Part shown: positions 8,157-17,197 of the stretch, one piece after another
Layout: each line of letters opens with the position of its first letter
Numbering within the stretch: position 1 is the first letter of the stretch
NCBI GenBank assembly: GCA_900546355.1
Contig: URCM01000003.1
Coordinates: 1-64,000 of the forward strand
DNA from: an uncultured Bacteroides sp.
Lineage (GTDB): Bacteria > Bacteroidota > Bacteroidia > Bacteroidales > Bacteroidaceae
Length of the DNA stretch: 64,000 bases
Direction: 5' to 3'
Notes under the pieces: model-generated
The model's database searches: none
What the model was told of the DNA's origin: nothing
The model's input: the letters and a program-made list of their open reading frames with translations, nothing else
Made by a program: the position numbers and the translations under genes

Positions 8157-9856
8157 TAGAAAAGTGGAGGTTGAAGCAGAAAATCAAGGATAAGACGGTG
8201 TACACCATTTGGTTTCTTTTGACCTTGCTTCCGCTCAGTGTGATTTTGCTGAATGCGGGTGATATGCCTATGGGAACGCAGGAAGAGGCGTGGTGCTGGA
8301 TGTACGGATGCTGGTGTGTGTACTTGCTTGTCCCGCTTATGGGGTGTTTTTTGCCCCGTTTCCAGGCGGAGACGCTTCCGCGTATAGCAAATGTCGTGTC
8401 GGCTGTATTGATGCTGTATGGGATAATCGAAGCGTGGTGGGGGCTGGCACAGTTGTGGGGCTGGCTGCCTTCTAATCATGCGAGGTTTGCCGTGACCGGT
8501 TCGTTTGCCAATCCGGGGCCTTATTCTGGATTCTTGGCAATCGTCTTTCCGGTGGCGGTTCATGAATGCGTCTATTGGTATCTGTACGACAAGAAGTGCT
8601 GGAACTTCCTCCGTTGCATGGGGTGGGTCACGCTGGTGTCGCTTTTGCTGGTATTGCCTGCGGGCATGAGCCGGACGGCATGGATTGCCGCTCTTGTTTC
8701 GGCGGGATATGTATATGTGTCGCTGACTCCCTATACGATGGCAAAATGGTTTGGCCCTTATAAAAAAATTACGTGGACGATAGTAGCGGTAGCGTTTGTA
8801 GCCCTTGTCGCAGCCGGGTCAGGGTTGTATCATCTGAAGAAGGATTCGGCAGATGGAAGGTTGCTGATGTGGAAAGTGGCTGCTTCCGCCCTGCAGGAAC
8901 ATCCGTTGACGGGCAACGGATGGAACGGTGTGGCGGCTGTGTACGGGCAGGCGCAAGAAGACTATTTCGCTAAGGGAGATTATACCGAAACCGAGGCACG
9001 GGTGGCGGACGCTCCCGAATATGTGTTCAACGAATACCTGCAAGTGGCGTTGGCATGGGGCATTCCTGTATTGGTGGTGGCATTGGCAGTGATAGGATGG
9101 GGCATTTACGTCATGCATCAGTATTTGGAATGCGGATTGAGCGGTGGTTTGATTGCTTTTGCTATTTTTGCATTCGCTTCTTATCCGCTTCAGTGCCCGG
9201 CTTTGGTCTCGACACTGGCTTTGTTGCTGTTTCCTGCCTTGGTGAGGTTGTTACGGCCGGGAAAAATAAAGAACCTGGTGTGCTTCTCCATCGCGTGGAT
9301 AACTTGCATAGTGTGTGTCGAATTGTATTTACAAAAGGAATATATAGCCGAGAAGTACCGTTTGTGGAGCAAAAGCCAGGTATTGTATCAGGCGGGAATG
9401 TATAGACAGGCAGCGGGTGAATACCGTAAGATTTATGAAAATCCGTGTTACGCTTATCCGTGGGTAGACTGGAATCCCCGTTTCCTTTTCGAGTATGCCC
9501 GCTCGCTGCATAAAATAGGATTGTGGGACGAATCGACCGTTATTTTGAAAGAAGCCCTGAAAGTGAGCGGAGACCCGATGATACTGAACCTGATAGGGAA
9601 GAACGAGTCGGCGATGTACCGTTTCGACAGTGCCGAGCGGTATTACCGCCGGGCGGCTAACCGGGTGCCGTCGCGCATTTATCCGTATTACCTGATGGTG
9701 AAGCTCTTTTCGTATCCCGACAATTACCAGCCCGACAAGTTGCGGGAAGCGGCACGGGTGGTATTGACGAAAGAACCGAAGGTGCCCTCGACGGCTGTAA
9801 GGCAGATGAAGGAAGAGACCCGGAAGATATTGGAGGAAAAACAGATTGAGTTATGA
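8138..9856 (+). CDS. O-antigen-ligase-like membrane protein with C-terminal TPR
   Basis: A 572-residue polytopic membrane protein. The segment TGSFANPGPYSGFLAIVFP and the later AGMSRTAWIAAL and LTGNGWNG motifs are characteristic of the O-antigen ligase/polymerase (Wzy_C) superfamily, with about ten membrane segments. The last 180 residues form tetratricopeptide-like helices (YQAGMYRQAAGEYRKIYENP, DSAERYYRRAANRVPS). It overlaps the signal peptidase gene. Fusion to TPRs and coupling to a signal peptidase next to NVEALA genes argue against an ordinary O-antigen role; the fold could be used to glycosylate or move a secreted product. That role is inference. Confidence 0.75.
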   Translation: MEEDRVIEKWRLKQKIKDKTVYTIWFLLTLLPLSVILLNAGDMPMGTQEEAWCWMYGCWCVYLLVPLMGCFLPRFQAETLPRIANVVSAVLMLYGIIEAWWGLAQLWGWLPSNHARFAVTGSFANPGPYSGFLAIVFPVAVHECVYWYLYDKKCWNFLRCMGWVTLVSLLLVLPAGMSRTAWIAALVSAGYVYVSLTPYTMAKWFGPYKKITWTIVAVAFVALVAAGSGLYHLKKDSADGRLLMWKVAASALQEHPLTGNGWNGVAAVYGQAQEDYFAKGDYTETEARVADAPEYVFNEYLQVALAWGIPVLVVALAVIGWGIYVMHQYLECGLSGGLIAFAIFAFASYPLQCPALVSTLALLLFPALVRLLRPGKIKNLVCFSIAWITCIVCVELYLQKEYIAEKYRLWSKSQVLYQAGMYRQAAGEYRKIYENPCYAYPWVDWNPRFLFEYARSLHKIGLWDESTVILKEALKVSGDPMILNLIGKNESAMYRFDSAERYYRRAANRVPSRIYPYYLMVKLFSYPDNYQPDKLREAARVVLTKEPKVPSTAVRQMKEETRKILEEKQIEL

Positions 9857-9932
9857 GAGTCGTTTCTGGTGAGGCGATGCGGTATGGTTTGCGCCAGGGT
9901 GACGCCAACGGGAAACGCGTGAGATTATACCT

Positions 9933-10010
9933 TCCGAAAATGAATATATACTGCATGGGCCGATGAAGTATATATCCGTGGGTAGTTGCAGTATATATTC
10001 ATTTTTCGGA
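9933..10010. repeat. Large inverted repeat (23-bp arms)
   Basis: Arms at 9933-9955 (TCCGAAAATGAATATATACTGCA) and 9987-10010 pair along their whole length with a single bulged base, around a 31-base loop. The loop holds a further TATATATCC related to the stem. No T-run follows directly, so it is not a plain intrinsic terminator. It lies between the O-antigen-ligase-like gene and NVEALA leader copy 3. Confidence 0.75.
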
Positions 10011-10099
10011 CAAGTGGCCTGGCCGACTCAAAAATGAGAAGATAAGAAGGGGGGGAGATGGATTAAACTGTGGAGAGTCCATTCGTCTTCCATCCGATG

Positions 10100-10200
10100 T
10101 TAAACCTAAAAAATAGAAGGAGGTGTAACCAATGCAAAGTTAGTAACAAATTAGAAGTTGTGCAAACAAGATGTTTGCCGCTTCGTGGAAGGTGGAATTT
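10100..10200. promoter_or_regulatory. NVEALA leader element, copy 3 (antisense promoter)
   Basis: Diverged relative of copies 1 and 2. It keeps AAACCTAAAAAATAGAAGGAG, then CCAATGCAAAGTTAG, and shares spacing without gaps down to a GCTTCG. The minus strand again carries TTTG (10163-10166), 20 bp, TAACTTTG (10135-10142). Preservation of this promoter spacing while the rest diverges suggests it is functional. It lies immediately before the second NVEALA gene. Confidence 0.6.
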
Positions 10201-10230
10201 AAACAAACGAACAATTTAAAAAAGTGTAAA

Positions 10231-10536
10231 ATGAGAGAATTTTTATTGAAAGCAATATTTGCTGCAGCTATCGCATTCGTTGCAGGTTATAATGTATATT
10301 ATTCTAAGAAAGATGTTGTATTGTCGGATTTGGCATTGGCTAACGTAGAAGCGTTGGCGGGTGATGAATGGAAAGATGAAGAAAAAATTTCTTGTATGGC
10401 GTTTATTGTTTCTCCTACTCCAGAAGAATTGTCTCAAATGGCATATCCTGTGGTTGTTTGTTGTCAGCCTTGTGGAAATCTTGTCATAGCTAAACAGGCA
10501 TCGGGAAGTTCTTCATGTACATATTATAAACCTTGA
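10231..10536 (+). CDS. NVEALA-family peptide precursor, Cys-rich
   Basis: A 101-residue precursor. The N-terminal hydrophobic segment (about residues 5-24) is followed by LSDLALANVEALA ending at residue 43, the same position as in the gene at 1781. The tail differs completely and has five cysteines (ISC, VVCCQPC, SSC). The ATG at 10231 is chosen by match to the paralogue's leader; an in-frame ATG at 10171 lies inside the conserved leader element and is unlikely. The next gene, a propeller lipoprotein, starts 5 bp after the stop, showing peptide and propeller are expressed together. Confidence 0.85.
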   Translation: MREFLLKAIFAAAIAFVAGYNVYYSKKDVVLSDLALANVEALAGDEWKDEEKISCMAFIVSPTPEELSQMAYPVVVCCQPCGNLVIAKQASGSSSCTYYKP

Positions 10537-10541
10537 CGGGG

Positions 10542-11552
10542 ATGAAGATATTTTTATACATAATAAGCGTACTTTGTTTGGCGGCTTGTTCGAAGTCGCC
10601 AAGCAAAGGCCTTTGCATCGCTTTGCCGGCTGATGTGCAGGTGTTTGAAATGGACAGTGTAGATAGCGGCGTTTTGCTGAACGCTACCGGGATGGTTGCC
10701 CTTCCGGATTACTTGATTATATCCAATCTTCATAAAGATACGTTGTTTGATGTCTTTGATGTTCACAGTTTGGAATACCGGTATAGCGGTTTGATTTATG
10801 GCGGAGGTTCTAATGACATGCTTCCTTTCAGATGGATACGGCCTCTTGACAGTCATCGGTTTTATGCTATAGGCTTAGGTGTTCCGCTTGTTACTGTTGT
10901 AGATGTTGAAGGCGGATTGAAAATAGATGGGCGCAAGCAACTTGAATGGGAAAAAGATGTCTGTCAGAATCTGTACCCTTTGAAGAACGGAAAAGTCTTG
11001 ATTCAACCTGGTAAAAGACAAGGAGGGTGGAGCTTGTATGATACGACAAGCGGTGATGTGTCTGATATGCCTGATTCTCCTTTTCAAGAGGACGAGCCGG
11101 AAGCAGATATGATACAAACTTTTCAGTATCGGGCGGTAAACGTGGCGGTGAATGCGGATAAAGAACGCATTGCGTTTTTTTATAGCAAGTTCCCGTTTGT
11201 CCGTTTTTTCGATTTTGACGGTAATTTGTTGGTTGAGTATAGTGTCGGGGAGGAAATATCCGACCCGCAAAAGTTTTTTCATAGGGAAGGAATGTATTAT
11301 TGGGGATGTTCGTATACGGCAGATTTTATTTTCGTAAAATACGCTCCCGATAATGAAACTTCGGATGTGACTTGCTTCCAAGTGTGGGATTGGGAAGGAA
11401 ATTTGTTGTCGCGGTTTAATGTCGCGGATAAAATAAACCTGTTTACGGTATCTGCCGACGGGAAAAGAATGTTTGCGGCAAAAAATGATAATAATCATAT
11501 TTTTTGGTGTAATATTGCATCGGCCTTAGACTGCAAAACGGGAAAGGAGTAA
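10542..11552 (+). CDS. Beta-propeller-like lipoprotein
   Basis: Lipoprotein of 336 residues with signal MKIFLYIISVLCLAAC and lipobox LAAC. The repeated pattern of short beta-rich segments, and IYGGGSNDMLPFRW in the place of the propeller signature of the three upstream paralogues, indicate a diverged 6-bladed propeller (BF3164-like). An upstream in-frame TTG (10533) is less likely than ATG 10542. It follows its NVEALA gene by 5 bp and precedes the RND adaptor by 18 bp, so the peptide-propeller pair and the efflux genes may form one operon. Confidence 0.75.
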   Translation: MKIFLYIISVLCLAACSKSPSKGLCIALPADVQVFEMDSVDSGVLLNATGMVALPDYLIISNLHKDTLFDVFDVHSLEYRYSGLIYGGGSNDMLPFRWIRPLDSHRFYAIGLGVPLVTVVDVEGGLKIDGRKQLEWEKDVCQNLYPLKNGKVLIQPGKRQGGWSLYDTTSGDVSDMPDSPFQEDEPEADMIQTFQYRAVNVAVNADKERIAFFYSKFPFVRFFDFDGNLLVEYSVGEEISDPQKFFHREGMYYWGCSYTADFIFVKYAPDNETSDVTCFQVWDWEGNLLSRFNVADKINLFTVSADGKRMFAAKNDNNHIFWCNIASALDCKTGKE

Positions 11553-11570
11553 AATTAATAGAAGATAAAT

Positions 11571-12644
11571 ATGAACGCACGCTACGGATATGTGATGCTG
11601 CTGCTTGCCGCGGGAATATGGAGCGGGTGCGGCGAAGAGAAAAAAGATGCCTCCGAAAAGGAGGGAGTGGAAACGGTGCTTCCCGCACGGGTGGCGGAGG
11701 TGAGTGTGATGACCTTGAAGAAACAGGCTTTCGAGCACGAACTGGTGAGCAACGGCAAGGTGGAAGCCAAGCGGTATGCCGCCTTGCAGTTTCGGACTAC
11801 GACCGAACCGGTAGCTCGCATTTATGTGAAGAACGGCGACCGGGTAAAGAAGGGGCAGAAGATAGCCGAACTGGACCTGTTTTCCCTGCAAAACAAACTG
11901 ATACAGGCGGAATACGCGTTGGAGCAGGCTCGGCTGGAGATGCAGGATGTGCTGATAGGGCAAGGGTATGCTCCCGACCGGATGGAAGCCGTGCCCGAAT
12001 CGGTGAGGAAATTGGCTGCTACCAAAAGCGGATACGGGCAGAGCGAGGCGGCTTACGAACTGGCAGAGCGCGAACTGGAGCAAGCTACGCTGACGGCACC
12101 GTTTGACGGCATCGTGGCCGACCTGGATGGCAAGGAATATAATATACCGGAAAGCGGGAAACCCTTCTGCCGCATTCTCTCGACATCCGATATGGAAGTG
12201 GCATTTACGGTGCTGGAGAGCGAACTGCCGTTGGTAAAAGCGGGCGACAGGGTGGAAGTGATGCCCTATACGGTAGCTTCCGGCAGCTTGCAAGGGCGTA
12301 TTGCGGAGATTAATCCGTCGGTAGACGAAAACGGGATGGTGAAAGTGAAAGCACAGGTGGACGGGAAAGGCAAGCTGTTCGACGGGATGAACGCAAGGGT
12401 GAGCGTGAAGCGTTCGGTGCCCGGACAATTGGTGATACCGAAGACTGCCGTGGTGTTGCGTTCGGGCAAGCAGGTGGTGTTTACCCTGAAAGACGGAAAG
12501 GCCATGTGGAACTATGTGCAGACCGGACTGGAAAACCTGTCGGAATATACCGTGACGGGTGAGGGAATGGAAGAAGGCGTAACGGTCATTACGGCGGGCA
12601 ATGTGAACCTGGCACACGAAACGCCGGTTAAAGTGGTGGAGTGA
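11571..12644 (+). CDS. RND efflux periplasmic adaptor lipoprotein
   Basis: Membrane-fusion protein of 357 residues with a lipoprotein signal (lipobox-like WSGC). A biotinyl-lipoyl-like domain is visible as ARIYVKNGDRVKKGQKIAELD (residues about 82-103), followed by a short alpha hairpin and the matching ATLTAPFDGIVADLDG half-motif, then beta-barrel and membrane-proximal domains. It should bridge an inner-membrane RND permease and a TolC-type channel. It is the only adaptor for two permeases in this operon; the first permease starts one base after its stop. Confidence 0.9.
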   Translation: MNARYGYVMLLLAAGIWSGCGEEKKDASEKEGVETVLPARVAEVSVMTLKKQAFEHELVSNGKVEAKRYAALQFRTTTEPVARIYVKNGDRVKKGQKIAELDLFSLQNKLIQAEYALEQARLEMQDVLIGQGYAPDRMEAVPESVRKLAATKSGYGQSEAAYELAERELEQATLTAPFDGIVADLDGKEYNIPESGKPFCRILSTSDMEVAFTVLESELPLVKAGDRVEVMPYTVASGSLQGRIAEINPSVDENGMVKVKAQVDGKGKLFDGMNARVSVKRSVPGQLVIPKTAVVLRSGKQVVFTLKDGKAMWNYVQTGLENLSEYTVTGEGMEEGVTVITAGNVNLAHETPVKVVE

Positions 12645-12645
12645 T

Positions 12646-15600
12646 ATGGTAAAGTTCTTGATACAACGACCGATAGCTGTACTGATGGCGTTTACAGCCT
12701 GCTTCATCATCGGAGTCGTCACTTATCGGGCACTGCCGGTATCCTTGCTGCCTGATATCGACATTCCGCAGGTGACAGTGCAGATGACCTCGGAAAACGC
12801 TTCGGCGCGTGAGATGGAGAATACGATGATGGCTCCCGTGCGGCGTGCCTTGCTGCAAGTGTCCGGACTGGAAGAAATGCGCAGCGAGACGCGGGACGGT
12901 TCGGGCGTCATCCGCTTGTCGTTCGAGTTCGGGACGAATACGGATTTGGCTTTCATTGAAGTAAACGAAAAGATAGACGCGGCGATGAACAGCTTGCCCA
13001 AGGACGCCGAACGCCCTAAAGCCATCAAGGCAAGCGCAACCGATATCCCGGTGTTCTACCTGAACATGACCCTGAAGAAAGACGTGCCTTATCAGGCAAC
13101 CGACGAGCAGGCATTTCTGACTATGGGCGAACTGGCGGAAAACGTTGTGCGGAGGCGCATCGAACAACTTCCGCAAGTGGCCATGGCCGACATGACCGGA
13201 GTGCCGGAACGGATGCTGCAGATAGTGCCCGATGTGGGGAAGATGAACAGTCTGGGTATCAGTACAGACGAACTGGAACAAGTGTTGACCGCCAATAACG
13301 TGGAGCCGGGGAGCATGTTGGTGCGCGACGGATATTATGAATACAACATTCGTATCGCCTCTTTCTTGCGCACGCCGGAAGACGTGGAAAACATTTATCT
13401 GAATAAGGAAGGGCGCATCGTGCAGTTGAAAGACTTGTGCCGGGTGCGGATGGTGACAGCAGGTGAGACAGGACGTTCGCTGGCCGGAGGAAAACGGGCC
13501 GTGACCTTTGCCATCATCAAGCAGTCGGAAGAGAACATGGACAACCTGAAGGCGGAGCTGAAAAGAACGACCGATTACTTTGCCGCACAGTATCCCGACA
13601 TTGATTTTTCGATTACACGAAACCAGACTGAACTGTTGGATTATACCATTTCGAACTTGCAGCAGAATTTCACGTTGGGCTTCCTGTTCATTTTCATCGT
13701 GGCGGTGTTCTTTATCGGCGATGTGCGTTCGCCGTTGATTATCGGCATCACGATGGTGGTGTCGGTGGTGATAACGTTCTTCTTTTTCTATTTGTGCAAG
13801 GTGTCGCTCAATATCATCTCGCTTTCGGGGCTGATTATGGCGGTGGGCATGATGATAGACAATGCGATTATCGTGACCGAAAATGTGTCGCAATACCGGG
13901 AGCAGGGGTATACGCTGAAGCGGGCTGCCGTGACAGGGACGAACGAGATGATAACGCCCATGCTGAGCTCATCGCTCACTACGGTCGCCGTGTTTGTGCC
14001 TTTGATATTCATGAGCGGCATTGCCGGAGCCATTTTTACCGACCAGGCGTTCTCTATCACGACAGGTCTGGCGGTGTCTTACTTTACAGGCATTATGCTG
14101 CTGCCGGTGTTGTACGTCTTGTTCTTCCGGTTGGGGATGCGGAAATACCGCTGGTTGAATTTCAATTTCAGGGATAAACTAAAGAACGACTGGTTAGAGC
14201 GGGGCTATGATGCTGGCAACCGGTGGGTGTTTGCACATAAACGGGTAAGCCTGGTGATGGCGGTACTCACGCTTCCGCTATGCGTTGTGATGTTCGGGGT
14301 TTTAGAGAAAGAACGGATGCCGGAGATAGACCAAAACGAACTGGTCGTGAAAGTGGCATGGAACGAGAACATCCATGTAGACGAAAACAACCGGCGAGTA
14401 GACGAGCTGTTGAAGCAAACCGACAGCCTGACCGTGGAGCATACGGCGTATGTGGGGATGCAGGATTATGTATTGAATGCCGATGAGACTTTGTCGGCAG
14501 GCGAGGCGGAACTCTACTTTAAGACGGCGAAGCCGGAGGAGATAGCGGTCCTGGAACGGCACTTGAAAGATTGGTTCGGACGGAACTATCCGGAAGCTGT
14601 AGTCACTTATTCGCCTCCGATGACCATTTTTGAGAAACTGTTCGTGACGGGTGAGGCGGATGTCGTGGCGCAACTGCAATCCCGGAACAAGAGTGTCAGC
14701 CCGCAGCCGGCCGAATTGAAGGAAATAGAGCGGCAAATAGCGGAAACCACCGGTATACGTCCGGAGGCCATCGCCTTCCGGAGCCAGCTGAATATCGTGA
14801 TAGACCGCAACAAGTTGCTGCTGTATGGAGTGGATTATAACGAAGTGGTGAGCGTATTGCGTACGGCGTTCAAGGAGAACAAAGTGTCGGTGTTGCGCTC
14901 TTACCAGCAATACTTGCCTATCGGCATAGCGGGCAATGAACGTACCGTGGAGCGGGTGCTGGCTGAAACCTTGGTGGAGAATGTGCCGGGAAACGGGGAA
15001 GAAAAAGCATATTTCCCGTTGAAAGACCTGGTATCGGTACGTCCGGCGGAAGACTTGAAAAGCATTACGGCAGGGATTAATGGCGAATACATCCCTTTGC
15101 GCTTTTACGATGTGGAAGACGCGCCTAAGCTGATGACGGACATACGGCAGGCGGTAGACGGGTCGGGCAAATGGGACGTGGATTTTGCGGGAAGTTTCTT
15201 TTCGAACCAGCGGATGATGGACGAACTGATGGTGATATTGGGCATATCCATCTTGCTGATGTATTTCATCTTATGTGCCCAGTTCGAAAGTTTCTTGCAG
15301 CCGCTCATCGTGTTGGCGGAGATACCGATGGATATTGCTTTTGCCTTGTTGTGTCTGTGGATATGCGGGGATACGCTGAACCTGATGTCCGCTATCGGTA
15401 TCATCGTGTCGTGTGGTATTGTGGTGAATGACTCCATCTTGAAACTGGATACCATCAACGAGCTTCGTAAAACCGGCATGCCGCTTTTGGAGGCGATTCA
15501 TACGGGAGGAAGGAAGCGGTTGCGTGCGATAGTCATGACTACGTTGACCACTGTCTTTGCCATGGTGCCGTTGCTTTTTACCTCTGATATGGGGTCGGAA

Positions 15601-15723
15601 TTGCAGCGTCCTTTATCGGTCGCTATGATTGGGGCAATGACGTTGGGAACGGTGGTCAGCTTGTTTGTCATTCCATTAATTTATTGGTTAATATATAGAA
15701 AGCATGAAACACAGAAACATTAG
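12646..15723 (+). CDS. RND transporter permease 1
   Basis: A 1025-residue inner-membrane permease with the usual duplicated architecture: TM1, a large periplasmic loop, TM2-6, TM7, a second loop and TM8-12. The TM4 relay motif reads GMMIDNAIIV, so the second of the two acidic residues found in AcrB-type pumps is Asn. In TM10 the AcrB-type Lys-Asn pair reads Asn-Asp (GIVVNDSILKLD). The proton relay is therefore rearranged rather than absent. The C-terminus overlaps the TolC gene by 20 bp. Substrate unknown. Confidence 0.9.
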   Translation: MVKFLIQRPIAVLMAFTACFIIGVVTYRALPVSLLPDIDIPQVTVQMTSENASAREMENTMMAPVRRALLQVSGLEEMRSETRDGSGVIRLSFEFGTNTDLAFIEVNEKIDAAMNSLPKDAERPKAIKASATDIPVFYLNMTLKKDVPYQATDEQAFLTMGELAENVVRRRIEQLPQVAMADMTGVPERMLQIVPDVGKMNSLGISTDELEQVLTANNVEPGSMLVRDGYYEYNIRIASFLRTPEDVENIYLNKEGRIVQLKDLCRVRMVTAGETGRSLAGGKRAVTFAIIKQSEENMDNLKAELKRTTDYFAAQYPDIDFSITRNQTELLDYTISNLQQNFTLGFLFIFIVAVFFIGDVRSPLIIGITMVVSVVITFFFFYLCKVSLNIISLSGLIMAVGMMIDNAIIVTENVSQYREQGYTLKRAAVTGTNEMITPMLSSSLTTVAVFVPLIFMSGIAGAIFTDQAFSITTGLAVSYFTGIMLLPVLYVLFFRLGMRKYRWLNFNFRDKLKNDWLERGYDAGNRWVFAHKRVSLVMAVLTLPLCVVMFGVLEKERMPEIDQNELVVKVAWNENIHVDENNRRVDELLKQTDSLTVEHTAYVGMQDYVLNADETLSAGEAELYFKTAKPEEIAVLERHLKDWFGRNYPEAVVTYSPPMTIFEKLFVTGEADVVAQLQSRNKSVSPQPAELKEIERQIAETTGIRPEAIAFRSQLNIVIDRNKLLLYGVDYNEVVSVLRTAFKENKVSVLRSYQQYLPIGIAGNERTVERVLAETLVENVPGNGEEKAYFPLKDLVSVRPAEDLKSITAGINGEYIPLRFYDVEDAPKLMTDIRQAVDGSGKWDVDFAGSFFSNQRMMDELMVILGISILLMYFILCAQFESFLQPLIVLAEIPMDIAFALLCLWICGDTLNLMSAIGIIVSCGIVVNDSILKLDTINELRKTGMPLLEAIHTGGRKRLRAIVMTTLTTVFAMVPLLFTSDMGSELQRPLSVAMIGAMTLGTVVSLFVIPLIYWLIYRKHETQKH

Positions 15724-17197
15724 TATAGCTATCTTGTCGCTGGTGGCGGGTTGTATGCCGGTAGCGGCGCAACAAACGGTGAAACTGAATTTGCAGGAAA
15801 CGATAGAGCTGGCAAACGACAGTTCGTTGTCGGCGTTCCGCTATCAGAATATGTATCTTTCGGGATATTGGGAATACCGCACATACAAGGCAAACCGACT
15901 GCCCAGCCTGACCTTGAACTTGATGCCGGCCCAATACTACCGGTACATTACGCAACGGTACGATTCGAATGAAGATATGGATGTGTATCGGGAACAGCAG
16001 ATGTTCAGTGCTTCGGGCGGGTTGAGCCTGTCGCAGAACTTCGACTGGCTGGGCGGTACGTTTTACATGGATACCAATCTGGATTTCATGCGGAATTTCG
16101 GCGACTCGAAATCGACGCAATATTCCACGGTTCCTTTCCGTATCGGATACCAACAGGAACTGTTGGGGTATAATGCTTTCCGGTGGGACCGCAAGATAGA
16201 GCCTTTGAAGTTCGAGAAGGTAAAGAAGCAGTTTATTTATCATACGGAAGAGGTGGCGGAAGAAGCGGTAAACTATTTTTTCGGACTGGCTATGGCGCAG
16301 GCCGACTACCGGCTTGCGGCAGACAACTTGGTTACGGCCGATACGCTGTGTGCCATCGGGATGCAGCGGCAGAAGATTGCTTCTATTTCGCAAGCCGACT
16401 TGCTGACGTTGAAACTGGATAAAGTAAACGCGCAGAATACACTGACCAATGCAAGGATTGCGCTCAAGCGGGCAATGTCGGCATTGGCTACTTTCCTGAA
16501 TATGGATAAGAATACGACCATCGAACTGGATTTGCCGGGAAGACCCCGGCGGCTGGAAGTATTGGCGGACGACGCGCTACAGCGGGCAAGGGAAAACAAT
16601 CCTACTTACCTGGAGCAGCGTCAGAATATCCTGGAAGCCGAACGTGAGGTAGACCGTACCAAGAAGGAATCACGTTTCAACGCCAGTTTCGATGCCAGCG
16701 TGGGTTTCAATCAGGTGTCGGATAATATCCGTTCCGCCTACAAGAATCTGCTGCAGCAAGACCTGGTGTCTATCAGTGTATCCATCCCGCTGGTAGACTG
16801 GGGTGTGCGGAAAGGAAAATATAATATGGCGAAAAATAACCTGAATGTCGTGAAGATTGCGGCACGGCAAGAGGAAATCAGTCTGGAAGAAGATGTGGTG
16901 ATGACCGTGAGCGACTTCAACGTGCAGCAGGATTTGATTGCAGGGGCAGAGGAAGCCTTGGACCTGGCGGAACTGGCTTACGAGCAGACCCGGCAGCGGT
17001 TCATTATCGGGAAAAGTGATGTGAACAGCCTGACGTTGGCACTGAACCGTCAACAGGAAGCCCAAAAGAATTATATCCAAGCGTTGCAGAATTATTGGCT
17101 GAGTTATTATAAGATAAGGAAACTGACCTTGCACGATTTTGAAACAGGCTTTTCGCTATCAGATCGTTTCGACTTTAAAAACGCGAATTTCCGATGA
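15704..17197 (+). CDS. TolC-family outer-membrane channel protein
   Basis: A 497-residue outer-membrane factor with a cleavable signal (ending VAAQ) and two repeats of long alpha-helical hairpin regions (for example LDLAELAYEQTRQRFIIGKSD and ADLLTLKLDKVNAQNTLTNA), as expected for the TolC fold. It starts within the 3' end of permease 1 and its stop overlaps the start of permease 2 (ATGA), so all are co-translated. It would form the exit duct for one or both RND pumps. Confidence 0.88.
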   Translation: MKHRNISIAILSLVAGCMPVAAQQTVKLNLQETIELANDSSLSAFRYQNMYLSGYWEYRTYKANRLPSLTLNLMPAQYYRYITQRYDSNEDMDVYREQQMFSASGGLSLSQNFDWLGGTFYMDTNLDFMRNFGDSKSTQYSTVPFRIGYQQELLGYNAFRWDRKIEPLKFEKVKKQFIYHTEEVAEEAVNYFFGLAMAQADYRLAADNLVTADTLCAIGMQRQKIASISQADLLTLKLDKVNAQNTLTNARIALKRAMSALATFLNMDKNTTIELDLPGRPRRLEVLADDALQRARENNPTYLEQRQNILEAEREVDRTKKESRFNASFDASVGFNQVSDNIRSAYKNLLQQDLVSISVSIPLVDWGVRKGKYNMAKNNLNVVKIAARQEEISLEEDVVMTVSDFNVQQDLIAGAEEALDLAELAYEQTRQRFIIGKSDVNSLTLALNRQQEAQKNYIQALQNYWLSYYKIRKLTLHDFETGFSLSDRFDFKNANFR

